In this document: piece after piece, positions 33,634 to 42,978 of the stretch
Numbering within the stretch: position 1 is the stretch's first letter
Layout: every line of letters starts with the position of its first letter
From: Ruminiclostridium cellobioparum subsp. termitidis CT1112
GTDB lineage: Bacteria > Bacillota > Clostridia > Acetivibrionales > DSM-1351
Direction: 5' to 3'
Assembly: GCF_000350485.1 (NCBI RefSeq)
Contig: NZ_AORV01000049.1
Location: forward strand, 32,513 to 96,512
DNA length: 64,000 bases
Notes under the pieces: generated by a model
The model's input: only the letters and a program-made list of their open reading frames with translations
Databases searched by the model: none
What the model was told of the DNA's origin: nothing
Made by a program: the position numbers and the translations under genes

Positions 33634-33936
33634 TTATTTATTTTCCTTAATATCCTCAATTTCCTCCTTTAAAAGAATTTTAACCATATTGATGACGTCT
33701 TCGTCCACCACTCTGTAGCAGATTTCCAGGCCGTTGCGCACTCCGGCTATTATTCCGGCCGACTTGAGCTTTGCAAGGTGCTGTGAAACCGTTGACTGGG
33801 GGAGGCCGAGACATTCCTGTATCCTGGTTACATTACAGCCTCCCTCCATCAGGCCCTTTATGATGCAGAGCCTGTGAGGGTGTGCTATTGCTTTAATTTT
33901 ATCAGCTTTTTTTTCATATATTTTCAAATCGATCAA
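33634..33936 (-). CDS. ArsR-family regulator, probable persulfide or thiol sensor
   Basis: The 100-residue winged-helix protein has the ArsR recognition helix LPQSTVSQHLAKLKSAGII (residues 45-63) and three cysteines at 24, 34 and 42. It lacks the ELCVCDL metal-binding motif of arsenic or cadmium sensors. Its place directly downstream of a rhodanese/TusA/DsrE-type flavoprotein suggests a sulfur-responsive repressor of the BigR/SqrR kind, but the cysteine positions have not been aligned to those proteins. The gene ends four bases from the convergent gene at 33629, and the gap to the flavoprotein gene upstream is 46 bases, so the two are likely one operon. Confidence 0.85.
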   Translation of the reverse strand: MIDLKIYEKKADKIKAIAHPHRLCIIKGLMEGGCNVTRIQECLGLPQSTVSQHLAKLKSAGIIAGVRNGLEICYRVVDEDVINMVKILLKEEIEDIKENK

Positions 33937-33982
33937 TGGGGAAACCTCCTTGCAGGTAACTTTTTTCCAATGCTGTAACCAA

Positions 33983-36490
33983 TCATATAAATAAGCTCAT
34001 ATCGGATTCCTCAGCCGAGCCAAGGAAGGATGCCACGCCTCCTATGGTGACGCCGTCAATGAGCTCCTCTTTTTTTATACCCATTATGTCCATTGACATA
34101 TTGCAGGCAACAAACTCGATACCGTTCTGTTTAGCCTGGTCTATCAGGACTTCCAGGGAAAAGACATCCTTTTTGTTCATAAGGTACCGTATCATCTTTG
34201 GTCCCATGCCTGCCATATTCATTTTTGACAGGGATAATTTTTTTGATCCCTTAGGCATCATAACACCAAACATCCTGGAAATAAAGTCTTTTTTTACACC
34301 CGGACCGCCGGGCCTTCTTAAAATATTCAGTCCCCAGAAGGTAAAAAACATGGTTACCTTTCTACCCATGGCGGCAGCTCCGTTTGCGATAATAAAGGAT
34401 GCAATTGCCTTGTCCAGGTCGTTGCTGAATACAATCATCGATTTGTTATTTTTCTTTTCTGCAGGATTATTTTCCTTTTTTATTTCTTTTTTTATTCTTG
34501 CGGTGAATACATTTTTGTCATAATTTACTCCCAGCAGTCTGTTGCCGGTGGTTTTGCACCAGGTGCCGATATCCTCCTGGAAAGCCGGGTCAGTTGCCCT
34601 GACTTCAAGGATTTCATCATAGTCCAGATCCTTCATGGCATTATAGACCGTCATGATAGGCCCCGGACATTGCAGTCCGCAAGCATCCAGCTGAAGCCTG
34701 ACCTTTGCCTCTTCGGGCCGGCAGGCAGTTTGCAGGGGAGTTCCTGTTCCTCCGGTACTTGCCGCCACCTCGTTTTCAGCAGAGTAACCGGCTGCAGCGG
34801 CATTGTTGTCATTACTGAATATATCTTCATTGGATTGCTTGATTGAAGCCATATGATATGTTTTGTAACCTCCGCTCAAATTTTTAACATTTTTAAAACC
34901 CAGCTGCAATAGGATTCTGACGGCAAGATATCCTCTCAGGCCCACCTGGCAGAATATATATATGGTTCTGTCCTTTGGTAGCTCATGGATTCTGCTCCTG
35001 AGCCGGTCAAGGGGAATGTTTATTGCGCCTTCGATAGTCCCGAGCAGGGCTTCTTCCTCTTCCCGCACATCCAGCAGGATATCCCTGCCTGTGTCAATTC
35101 CTGCCACCTCATCCCAATGAAATACATAGGAATCTTTTTTCAGGATATTATTGGAGGTGTAGCCTGCTATGTTTACAGGATCTTTTGCGGAGGAATAGGG
35201 AGGCGCATACGCCAGCTCAAGGGTTTCCAGATCCGAAACCGTCATGCCCGCACGCATGGCTGTTGCCAGTACATCCATTCTTTTGTCCACACCGTCATAC
35301 CCTACGATTTGCGCACCCAGGAGTTTTCCGCTGTCATTGCTGAAAAGCACTTTTACCGACATTGGAATGGCACCGGGATAATAGCTTGCATGTGAGGCCG
35401 TATGCGTGATGGATTTCTCATAAGCGGTGCCGCTGCGCTTTAATACCCTCTCGTTGTCTCCTGAAACAGCTACCGTAAGATCAAATATCTTGACGATTGA
35501 AGTTCCCTGGGTGCCCGAGTACTTTTCCTTCAGCCCGCATATATTGTTTGCCGCAATCCGCCCCTGCTTGTTGGCGGGACCTGCAAGCGGGATCAATGCC
35601 GGGTTCCGGCTTACAAAATCCTGTACCTCTATTGCATCTCCCACCGCGTAGATATCCGGGTTGGAGGTCTGGAGATACTCATTCACGCATATGCCGCCCG
35701 TTTGACCTATTTTCAGCCCGGCTCCCACTGCCAGCCCGGTTTCGGGTCTGACCCCTATTCCCAGTATTACCATATCCGCTCTTAATGTTCTGCCGCCCGA
35801 CAGTTTGACCCGTATGGAAGTATCGTCTTCCTCAAAGGCCTGGACAGCTTCCTTCAGATAAAGCTCGACTCCCTTTGCCTTCAGATGCTGATGAACAATT
35901 GCGGCCATCTCAAAGTCCAGGGGCCCTATGACATGGTCGGCAAGCTCCACAACAGTGACATTGATACCCTGCAAATGAAGGTTTTCCGCCACTTCAAGGC
36001 CTATGAAGCCGGCGCCTACAATTACCGCCCTTTTTGGTGAAGCTTTTTCTACAAAGTCCTTGATCCTATATGTGTCGGGTATGTTCCGGAGGGTAAAGAT
36101 CCTCTTTGCTTCGATTCCCGGCAGGCCAGGCCTGACAGGTTCGGCGCCGGGCGACAGTATTAATTTATCATATGATTCAATATAGGTTTTGTTCTGTAGT
36201 TTATCAAATATTTCAACGCTTTTGTTTTCTGTGTTTATACTTTTAACCTCGGAACAAACTCTGACATCTATATTAAAACGTTCCTTCATTTTTTCCGGGG
36301 TTTGAACCAAAAGTTTTTCTTTTTCCTTGATGACTTCGCCTATGTAATAGGGAAGACCGCAATTCGCAAAGGATATATGTTCACCCTTTTCTATGAGGAT
36401 AATCTCAGAATTTTCATCCAGCCTCCTCAACCTGGCTGCGGCACTTGCTCCGCCGGCAACACCACCGACAATGATAACCTTTATACTCAT
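33983..36490 (-). CDS. CoA-disulfide reductase-like flavoprotein fused to rhodanese, TusA and DsrE-like domains
   Basis: I start at the ATG at 36490, which has GGGAGGT upstream, giving 835 residues. Modules in order are a pyridine nucleotide-disulfide oxidoreductase (GGVAGGASAAARLRR; redox Cys44 in SFANCGLPY; GVRPETGLA), ending near 445; a rhodanese domain (about 455-550, active-site Cys in IFCQVGLRG); a TusA domain (about 600-675, LDACGLQCPGPIM); and a DsrE/DsrF-like domain (about 690-835, VFSNDLDKAIASFIIANGAA). Such fusions handle CoA persulfide or polysulfide and pass sulfane sulfur along the chain. It is cytoplasmic. The ArsR gene downstream probably regulates it. Confidence 0.92.
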   Translation of the reverse strand: MSIKVIIVGGVAGGASAAARLRRLDENSEIILIEKGEHISFANCGLPYYIGEVIKEKEKLLVQTPEKMKERFNIDVRVCSEVKSINTENKSVEIFDKLQNKTYIESYDKLILSPGAEPVRPGLPGIEAKRIFTLRNIPDTYRIKDFVEKASPKRAVIVGAGFIGLEVAENLHLQGINVTVVELADHVIGPLDFEMAAIVHQHLKAKGVELYLKEAVQAFEEDDTSIRVKLSGGRTLRADMVILGIGVRPETGLAVGAGLKIGQTGGICVNEYLQTSNPDIYAVGDAIEVQDFVSRNPALIPLAGPANKQGRIAANNICGLKEKYSGTQGTSIVKIFDLTVAVSGDNERVLKRSGTAYEKSITHTASHASYYPGAIPMSVKVLFSNDSGKLLGAQIVGYDGVDKRMDVLATAMRAGMTVSDLETLELAYAPPYSSAKDPVNIAGYTSNNILKKDSYVFHWDEVAGIDTGRDILLDVREEEEALLGTIEGAINIPLDRLRSRIHELPKDRTIYIFCQVGLRGYLAVRILLQLGFKNVKNLSGGYKTYHMASIKQSNEDIFSNDNNAAAAGYSAENEVAASTGGTGTPLQTACRPEEAKVRLQLDACGLQCPGPIMTVYNAMKDLDYDEILEVRATDPAFQEDIGTWCKTTGNRLLGVNYDKNVFTARIKKEIKKENNPAEKKNNKSMIVFSNDLDKAIASFIIANGAAAMGRKVTMFFTFWGLNILRRPGGPGVKKDFISRMFGVMMPKGSKKLSLSKMNMAGMGPKMIRYLMNKKDVFSLEVLIDQAKQNGIEFVACNMSMDIMGIKKEELIDGVTIGGVASFLGSAEESDMSLFI

Positions 36491-36673
36491 GGACAGACCT
36501 CCCAAATTAATTAATATATTATTATATTATGATTTTACGATACAAATGGTACCCAGTCAAGCTTGATTATCCGGGTTATTATATGAATATTAATTTTTTG
36601 AGATAACATATTAATTATTAAAGATTGTTAAAAAATAATGTTCAGAAAAAACATCTGAGAAACGGAGATAAAT

Positions 36674-36811
36674 ATGCCTACGGATAAAAGAAGCAAAAAA
36701 ACCAAAGACAAAAGGGAAGACGGAGCTTTTCCCTCAAAAAACATCACCCATGATCCCCAGGCCGAAAGTGCAAGAGCCAAATTCGGTAAAGATACTACGG
36801 CCGGGGAGTAA
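36674..36811 (+). CDS. Small hydrophilic protein of 45 residues
   Basis: An ATG at 36674 with GGAG upstream opens a 45-codon frame encoding a very hydrophilic, Lys/Asp-rich peptide (MPTDKRSKKTKDKRED at the start, DPQAESARAKFG near the end, no cysteine, no hydrophobic segment). The composition recalls small clostridial spore- or stress-related proteins, but no family is recognised. It lies alone on the plus strand between two minus-strand genes. It may be a real small gene; translation evidence is needed to be sure. Confidence 0.5.
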   Translation: MPTDKRSKKTKDKREDGAFPSKNITHDPQAESARAKFGKDTTAGE

Positions 36812-36838
36812 CGGATAAAGACAGGAGGAGACAGGATT

Positions 36839-38473
36839 CTACCCTGAATGCATTGTCCTGAATTGGTTGGGATGGACCCCGTAATACTTTTTAAAAATTG
36901 TGCTGAAGTACTGGGGGTTGTCATATCCAACCAATTCTGCAATTTCCAGAATCTTTGAACTGGAATTTTTCAGCAGCTCCTTGGCGGCTTCCATACGGGT
37001 CTGTGTAATATATTCCGTTATGCTTTTGCCGGTCTCCTGCTTGAAAATCAACCCTATATAATTCGGAGACATATAAACCTCTCCGGCAATCCTGGATACA
37101 TTGATATCTTCAGGATAATGCCTTTGGATTATATCCTTGACCTTATTGATTATGTTTGTATTTTTTTGAATATATTTGGAGGAAAAATGTTCGGTAACCT
37201 TTATAATTAAGTTTTGCAAATATTCTTTAAGCTCATAAATAGTTGACATTGAGTAAATCCGATTAATTGTCTCAGTCCTGGAGCCCGCCAAATCTGTTAT
37301 ATTGTCGTCAAGCTGGGAGGAGGAGCCGGAAATAATGAAAATCAGTTCAACGCATAAACTTTGAACATAGGATATTGCAACATTGTTGAACCCCAAAATA
37401 TTGTCAAAAACATCGTCAAGTATTTGCAGGGCAAGTTCCTTATTACCCAGCTTGATATAGTTTGACAGCTCATTTTCAACACTGTGGGTGTCCAGGCTTT
37501 CAGGTATTCCGCCAACTTGTTCCACATCGGTTATACAGTTGATATCATCTATATCCAAAATTGAATTCTGCCCTGTATAAAACTTAAACTGTAAGGCAGA
37601 CATGGAGTCCTTATAGGATAAATTCAACTGGGCAAGCTTGTTGACATATCTGCCAATACCGATAGAAAGAGAGGTTTCAAGAGATTTATTGACGCATGAA
37701 ATAATCTCCTCACAAATTTCTGGGCATTTATTGATATTCTGGGACATTTGATTGAATATTATTATAAAAGTATTTTCATCCGAGCAAAAACTTATTCCTG
37801 CTTTGTAATTGTCTAACATTTCGGTAATTATATTGGATATGGCAAAGCTCAGAAGCTGCTTGTTTTCTTCTGATGAATCCCAGGTGTCTGTATTTGTCCT
37901 GTCGATCTGGCAGGTTGCAACAATATATAAATTGCCGGATTTAAAGGGCAGATCAAAATAACTGACCTTGTTGATAATCTCCTCCTCATCTTTAAATATA
38001 CCTTTTATAAGGTTTCTGAGGAATTTCTCCCTGGCGAAGGAACTGTTTTCACGCAGCTGTTCCCTTAGCTCATGAATTTTTGTCTGGGTATTTCTCTCCA
38101 GTTTAATGCGGTTGACTATCTTATGAATTGTGGCTTCCAGTTCGTCCAGCTTGATGGGCTTTAGGATATAGCCTTCAGCATCGACGTCCAGCGCGGTTTT
38201 GGCATAGCTGAAGTCCTGGATCCCGCTGATCAGTAAAACCTTTGCGGGACTGCCTTCCTCCTTTAATTTCATCGCCACCTCAAGCCCGTCCATTATGGGC
38301 ATCCTGATATCTGTAAGGAGAATATCAGGTTTGAGGCTCATACACATATCGTAGGTTTCCTGGCCGTTGACCGCTCCTGCAATCACTTCTATCCCATAAT
38401 TATTCCAGGGAATTATGTTCATTAAACTATCTCTTACAAGGTATTCGTCATCAGCAATGATCATTTTTAACAT
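36839..38473 (-). CDS. YesN-type response regulator with AraC DNA-binding domain, locus 3
   Basis: The 544-residue regulator has a receiver domain with Asp8/Asp9, Asp55 in LLTDIRMPIMDG and Lys105 in ILKPIK, a long middle region, and the paired AraC helix-turn-helix at the end (NYIGLIFKQE and LVGYDNPQYFSTIFKK). The ribosome-binding site is GGGAGGG. It lies 29 bases downstream of its kinase. The likely target is the divergent set of genes at 40487-47270. Confidence 0.92.
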   Translation of the reverse strand: MLKMIIADDEYLVRDSLMNIIPWNNYGIEVIAGAVNGQETYDMCMSLKPDILLTDIRMPIMDGLEVAMKLKEEGSPAKVLLISGIQDFSYAKTALDVDAEGYILKPIKLDELEATIHKIVNRIKLERNTQTKIHELREQLRENSSFAREKFLRNLIKGIFKDEEEIINKVSYFDLPFKSGNLYIVATCQIDRTNTDTWDSSEENKQLLSFAISNIITEMLDNYKAGISFCSDENTFIIIFNQMSQNINKCPEICEEIISCVNKSLETSLSIGIGRYVNKLAQLNLSYKDSMSALQFKFYTGQNSILDIDDINCITDVEQVGGIPESLDTHSVENELSNYIKLGNKELALQILDDVFDNILGFNNVAISYVQSLCVELIFIISGSSSQLDDNITDLAGSRTETINRIYSMSTIYELKEYLQNLIIKVTEHFSSKYIQKNTNIINKVKDIIQRHYPEDINVSRIAGEVYMSPNYIGLIFKQETGKSITEYITQTRMEAAKELLKNSSSKILEIAELVGYDNPQYFSTIFKKYYGVHPNQFRTMHSG

Positions 38474-38502
38474 TATGTATCCCTCCCAAAAAATTATTGC
38501 AC

Positions 38503-40350
38503 TTATTTTTGATCCAGGCTGTTTGTAGCAGGAAAAGTGATTGTTACCGTCAGGCCCGGACCCTCATTTTTTATGAATTGTATACCATAATCAGGGCCAA
38601 AGGTGTGCTTGATCCTGTCATTTACATTTTTTATTCCATAGGATTTGGAGGGCCTTGTGGTTTCCTCAAGTAAGGCATTCAGTTCCTCAATATCGGCTCC
38701 GGCTCCGTTATCTATAACGGATATGACAATTAAATCCTCCTTCTTATCGGCTTTGATAATTATATTTCCTTTTAATCCGGTTTTTTCTATACCATGAATA
38801 ATTGAGTTTTCGACTATTGGCTGCAATATTAATTTGATGGTTAAATAGTTCCTCACCTCATGGGAAATATCAAAACTGAAATCTAGTTTGTCCTTAAATC
38901 TGATCTGCTGTATTGATAAGTAACTGTTGACCTGGTTAAGTTCATCTGCAATACTGATTATATTCCTGCCTTTGCTCAAACTGTATCTGAAAAAATCTGA
39001 AAGTGACGTAACCATTTTACTGATATCGGGTACGTTGTTTCTGATGGCAAGCCAGTTGACGGAGTCCAGGGTGTTGTACAGGAAATGAGGATTTATCTGG
39101 GCCTGCAGGGATTTCAGCTCTGCCTCTTTTTTATTTAACTCACTGACGTAGAGTTTGTCAATTAATTCCTTTATCTTCCTTATCATTAAATTATATGTAT
39201 CCACAAGGTAAGAAAACTCATCATTCCTTTTATAATCAAGGGTATTGTCAAAGTTGCCGTTCTGAACATTGTTCATGGATTTGGCAAGTCTCCTTATAGG
39301 ATAGGCAATATTCTCCGACAGAAATAATGACATTAATATTCCTATTATGAAAAATATAAAAAACCCCATATACATGACTGCCTTAAAGGTATCCAGTATT
39401 CCATAAAGCTTGTTCCGGGGAGATATATTTATTATTGACCAGCCTATGGACTCTATTTTTTTATGTGCAATAAAATAAGCCTCATTATTTATGGAACTAT
39501 TGAAGGAGCCATATTTTTCATTGAGCAAGTCAACGGAGGAAAATGCCGGAATGATATCATTTATATTTTTGCCTAAAGCCGAGCTGTCCGAGCAGATATT
39601 AATGTTCCGGTTATTGTCTATAACATATGTAACGCTGTCAGGCGTCGGTTTTATGTTTTCCAGTATGGCATTGAAATCATCAAGACCTATATCTATGGTG
39701 AGGAGCCCGGCATAGGAAATATTAATATCTTTTAATGCATATAGCTTTTTAGCCAGCAGTATGGTGTATTTATGCCCGGAATCCTCTTTTATCTTATTCA
39801 GGCCCACCACACTGTATTTGAAACGATAGGGGAGGGATAGATACCATTGCTGGGTATCTATCCTTCCCAAATCAAAAACCTTGTCGGAAAAGCTATATGA
39901 ATTATATTCGGGTTTGTCACGCATATATATTTTAGGAGTGATATTGGTGGTGTTTAAATTGGAAAAATCATAATTTTCCAGAACTTTATTTAATATTGAC
40001 AGCTCACTTATAATATCAGCACTGGATTTTGGAAATATCTGTGCTTTAATCGAATCTGGTGTATCAGATAAAATATATGTCAGATTAGGGTTTAAATAAA
40101 TGTAAGAGGACAGGTCGTCAATTGTTTGAAACTCTTTTATGATATTGGCTTCCACGGTATTCATATCATTTTCCAGTGAGGTGTTAATTCTTTGGGTAAT
40201 GATTCTGGATGAAATGTTATAGGCGGTTATGGTAATTATACCCGTAGGCAGCAGGACCAACAGGAGAAAGTATATGAGAAGTCGGGTGCGTATGCTTACA
40301 TTATACAGGCTGTTAAGCAGAAATTTGGATTTTAATGTGTTAATTATCAT
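38503..40350 (-). CDS. YesM-type sensor histidine kinase, locus 3
   Basis: The 615-residue kinase has membrane helices near residues 23-45 and 326-346, an extracellular region of about 280 residues, a HAMP domain, the phosphorylated His422 in QINPHFLYNTLD, VENSIIHGIE in the N box, and a SYGIKNVNDR glycine box. It is divergent from the membrane-anchored binding protein at 40487, with 136 bases between the starts. It should respond to a sugar signal and phosphorylate the regulator downstream. Confidence 0.92.
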   Translation of the reverse strand: MIINTLKSKFLLNSLYNVSIRTRLLIYFLLLVLLPTGIITITAYNISSRIITQRINTSLENDMNTVEANIIKEFQTIDDLSSYIYLNPNLTYILSDTPDSIKAQIFPKSSADIISELSILNKVLENYDFSNLNTTNITPKIYMRDKPEYNSYSFSDKVFDLGRIDTQQWYLSLPYRFKYSVVGLNKIKEDSGHKYTILLAKKLYALKDINISYAGLLTIDIGLDDFNAILENIKPTPDSVTYVIDNNRNINICSDSSALGKNINDIIPAFSSVDLLNEKYGSFNSSINNEAYFIAHKKIESIGWSIINISPRNKLYGILDTFKAVMYMGFFIFFIIGILMSLFLSENIAYPIRRLAKSMNNVQNGNFDNTLDYKRNDEFSYLVDTYNLMIRKIKELIDKLYVSELNKKEAELKSLQAQINPHFLYNTLDSVNWLAIRNNVPDISKMVTSLSDFFRYSLSKGRNIISIADELNQVNSYLSIQQIRFKDKLDFSFDISHEVRNYLTIKLILQPIVENSIIHGIEKTGLKGNIIIKADKKEDLIVISVIDNGAGADIEELNALLEETTRPSKSYGIKNVNDRIKHTFGPDYGIQFIKNEGPGLTVTITFPATNSLDQK

Positions 40351-40486
40351 AATTTTAATTCCCCGTATGGATGTGATATTATATTAAATAGAGAACTAAT
40401 ATCTTATTATTATATAGAAAAAAATGTGGACAATCAATTTAATAAATATTAATAATCATTTCAAAAATTTAGAGGAAAACACCGCA

Positions 40487-41893
40487 ATGATAAAAAAATT
40501 CAGAAAAGCTGTTTCAATATTGATATTTTGTGCTGTTGTATTTACCGTAGCGGCCTTATTTATGCTGAACAACCCCGACAGCTTCTTTTACAGTCAATCG
40601 AAACAGCAGTCCGCCGGACCGTCTCCGAAAATCACTTTTGCCTATCCGGCCAATGCCTCGGCACAAATCATGGAGGATCTGGTAAATTCCTTTAACAGGG
40701 AAAATAATAATATTGTTGAATTTCAAAAAATATCCGATGATAAATACAATGAAACCCTCAACATGTTAATGGCATCGGAAAAAGGTCCGGATGTTTTTTT
40801 CATAGACAATCAATGGGTTGATACATATGCAAGATATGACTGGCTGGCCGATCTGTCGGAATCCATTGATGCCGGCTTTTTGGACAGATTTCCTGAAAAC
40901 AGTCTCCGGCTGTCTCAAAGCAGGGCTGTTAAGGACCGTGTTTACAGTATTTCTTCCGGAGTTATAACCCAGAGGCTTTTGTACAACAAAGCATTGTTCC
41001 GGGAAGTAGGCCTGGATCCTGAAGCTCCTCCGAAAACGCTTGAGGAATTTGTCCGCTATTCCCAAAAGATTGCCAACTACAGCTTAAGTGATAAGAAATA
41101 TTCCTTTGCAATACCTGCGGCCGAAGAGAATGCAGGTTTTGTCGAGGCTATTGAAGCCGCCGGCACATACAGCGGATTATATTATTACGACTTTAAAGAA
41201 GGAGAATACAATTTAAACAATTATGCACCCTGGTTGAAATGTATACTGCAATTAAAGGAAGAAAACTGCCTGCTGCCCGGAATGACGGAATTAAGGCAAA
41301 GCAATATCGTAACCCAGTTCATGGAGGGCAACCTGGCAATGATGTACGCATCAAGTTCGGAAATCGGGGAGCTCAGGGCCAATCCCGATATTGAAATCGG
41401 TATTGCCATGCCCATAGCATATGACGGGCAGCGTATAGGAAAAGGTGCTGTCATCGTGCGCGACACAAATATGTACGCTGTCAATTCGGCGGCAAAAAAC
41501 ATGACCGGCGCTGTAAAGCTGTGGAAATACCTGTATTCCGAAAAGTGTATCGGGGAGCTTTACAGGAGCTGCAACCTCATACCCGGCATGGATAATATAA
41601 TCAATAATCCCGCTTATACTCCCGAGCTTCAGATATATACACAATTCATCCCGTCCAAAGCCGACTCACACTACCAGACCAGCCCTGCAGGTGTGAACGA
41701 ATGGTCGAGATTTAAAACGTATGCTTCGGTACTAAACGGTGAAAAGCCGGTGGAAGAAGCCTTATACAAGGAAACTTCATATCTTAACGAACAGCTGAAT
41801 TCACTTCCCGGAGGCGTATATATACCTCAGGAGAAAAGGAAAATCACTGATTTCGATCCCAGGAATCCATTGAAAAGTGTACTAAATCGTTGA
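40487..41893 (+). CDS. Membrane-anchored family 1 solute-binding protein, possible kinase partner
   Basis: From the ATG at 40487 the protein has 468 residues. The N-terminus has one hydrophobic segment (residues 10-29, SILIFCAVVFTVAALFML) with no lipobox cysteine after it, so it is probably anchored by an uncleaved helix or exported by a type I signal. The rest is a family 1 binding fold with ITFAYPANASAQ, EKGPDVFFIDNQWVD, YSISSGVITQRLLYNKALF and EGNLAMMYASSSEIG. It differs from the larger lipoprotein at 43959, which is the likely transport partner of the two permeases. Its position beside the divergent kinase suggests a sensing role; this is inferred. The ribosome-binding site is weak (AGAGG). 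Confidence 0.8.
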   Translation: MIKKFRKAVSILIFCAVVFTVAALFMLNNPDSFFYSQSKQQSAGPSPKITFAYPANASAQIMEDLVNSFNRENNNIVEFQKISDDKYNETLNMLMASEKGPDVFFIDNQWVDTYARYDWLADLSESIDAGFLDRFPENSLRLSQSRAVKDRVYSISSGVITQRLLYNKALFREVGLDPEAPPKTLEEFVRYSQKIANYSLSDKKYSFAIPAAEENAGFVEAIEAAGTYSGLYYYDFKEGEYNLNNYAPWLKCILQLKEENCLLPGMTELRQSNIVTQFMEGNLAMMYASSSEIGELRANPDIEIGIAMPIAYDGQRIGKGAVIVRDTNMYAVNSAAKNMTGAVKLWKYLYSEKCIGELYRSCNLIPGMDNIINNPAYTPELQIYTQFIPSKADSHYQTSPAGVNEWSRFKTYASVLNGEKPVEEALYKETSYLNEQLNSLPGGVYIPQEKRKITDFDPRNPLKSVLNR

Positions 41894-41901
41894 TATTTTT
41901 A

Positions 41902-41930
41902 TTCAAACGTTTTTCATATTTAACTATAAT
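41902..41930 (+). promoter_or_regulatory. Probable promoter of the importer 3 permease genes
   Basis: TTCAAA (41902-41907) and TATAAT (41925-41930) are 17 bases apart and lie 64 bases before the permease ATG at 41994. It would separate permease expression from the anchored binding protein upstream. Confidence 0.55.
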
Positions 41931-41993
41931 TATAAGCGTGCAAATAAATTAACATAATTACAGTTTAATTCATGCTTAAAAGGAGAGTTTTAT

Positions 41994-42962
41994 ATGCAAA
42001 ATACGGTTGCGGCTTCAGCTATTGCTTCCAAGCCGGAAAAAAAAGGTCGGGGATTCCTTCATGAGGTCAATAAAAACAAGTCATTATTTTTATTGATGCT
42101 GCCTACTTTTTTATTTCTATTGATTAACAATTATATACCTATGCTGGGAACAATAATTGCATTTAAGGATTTGGATTATGCAAAAGGTATATTAAAGAGT
42201 GACTGGATAGGTTTCAAAAATTTCGAGTTTTTATTTAAATCTGATGCTGCCTTCAGGATAACAAGAAACACCCTGGGGTATAATGCATTATTCATATTTT
42301 TAGGTCTGGTAATAGGCGTAACCTTTGCCATAGCACTTAATGAGGTAAAACAGAAGTTTCTATCAAAAACATATCAAACCATAGTTTTTCTGCCATATTT
42401 TCTATCCATGATAGTTGTAGCATATCTGGTATATGCAATGTTAAAACCGGAGAATGGTTTTGTAAACAAATTTGTATTGCCGGCCCTGGGAGTGGAGGCA
42501 ATGGACTGGTACAGCTCTCCAAATGCCTGGATCATTATACTTCCCGTCGTCTGGGTCTGGAAGTATATAGGGTACGGAGTAGTGCTTTATCTTGCCGGTT
42601 TGACCGGTATTGATGAGGAACTGTATGAAGCGGCGGCAATTGATGGAGCAAAACGCTGGCAGCAGATCAAGAGCATTACAATACCGCTCCTGACCCCGCT
42701 TATGATAATAACCACTCTGATATCCATAGGAAGTATATTCAGGGCCGATTTCGGACTGTTTTACCAGGTGACGCAGGACGCTGGAATGCTTTATCAGACC
42801 ACCGACGTAATTGACACATATGTGTACAGGGGACTGCTGATCAGCAATGATATCGGAATGGCTTCGGCTGCGGGCCTGTACCAGTCGTTAATAGGGTTTA
42901 TAATAGTATCCCTTGCCAATTGGGTTGTGGGGAAAATAAGTCCTGAAAACAAACTTTATTAG
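41994..42962 (+). CDS. Sugar ABC transporter permease, LplB/YtcP-associated type, importer 3
   Basis: The 322-residue permease starts with a short polar N-terminus, then six hydrophobic segments, starting with LFLLMLPTFLFLLINNYIP. The EAA loop reads EELYEAAAIDGAKRWQ followed by SITIPLLTP. It belongs to the LplB branch of CUT1 permeases, which works with large YtcQ/LipO-type binding proteins, in agreement with the gene at 43959. The ribosome-binding site AAAGGAGAG is well placed. No ATPase gene is present. Confidence 0.92.
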   Translation: MQNTVAASAIASKPEKKGRGFLHEVNKNKSLFLLMLPTFLFLLINNYIPMLGTIIAFKDLDYAKGILKSDWIGFKNFEFLFKSDAAFRITRNTLGYNALFIFLGLVIGVTFAIALNEVKQKFLSKTYQTIVFLPYFLSMIVVAYLVYAMLKPENGFVNKFVLPALGVEAMDWYSSPNAWIIILPVVWVWKYIGYGVVLYLAGLTGIDEELYEAAAIDGAKRWQQIKSITIPLLTPLMIITTLISIGSIFRADFGLFYQVTQDAGMLYQTTDVIDTYVYRGLLISNDIGMASAAGLYQSLIGFIIVSLANWVVGKISPENKLY

Positions 42963-42978
42963 AAAGGAGGAGGATACA

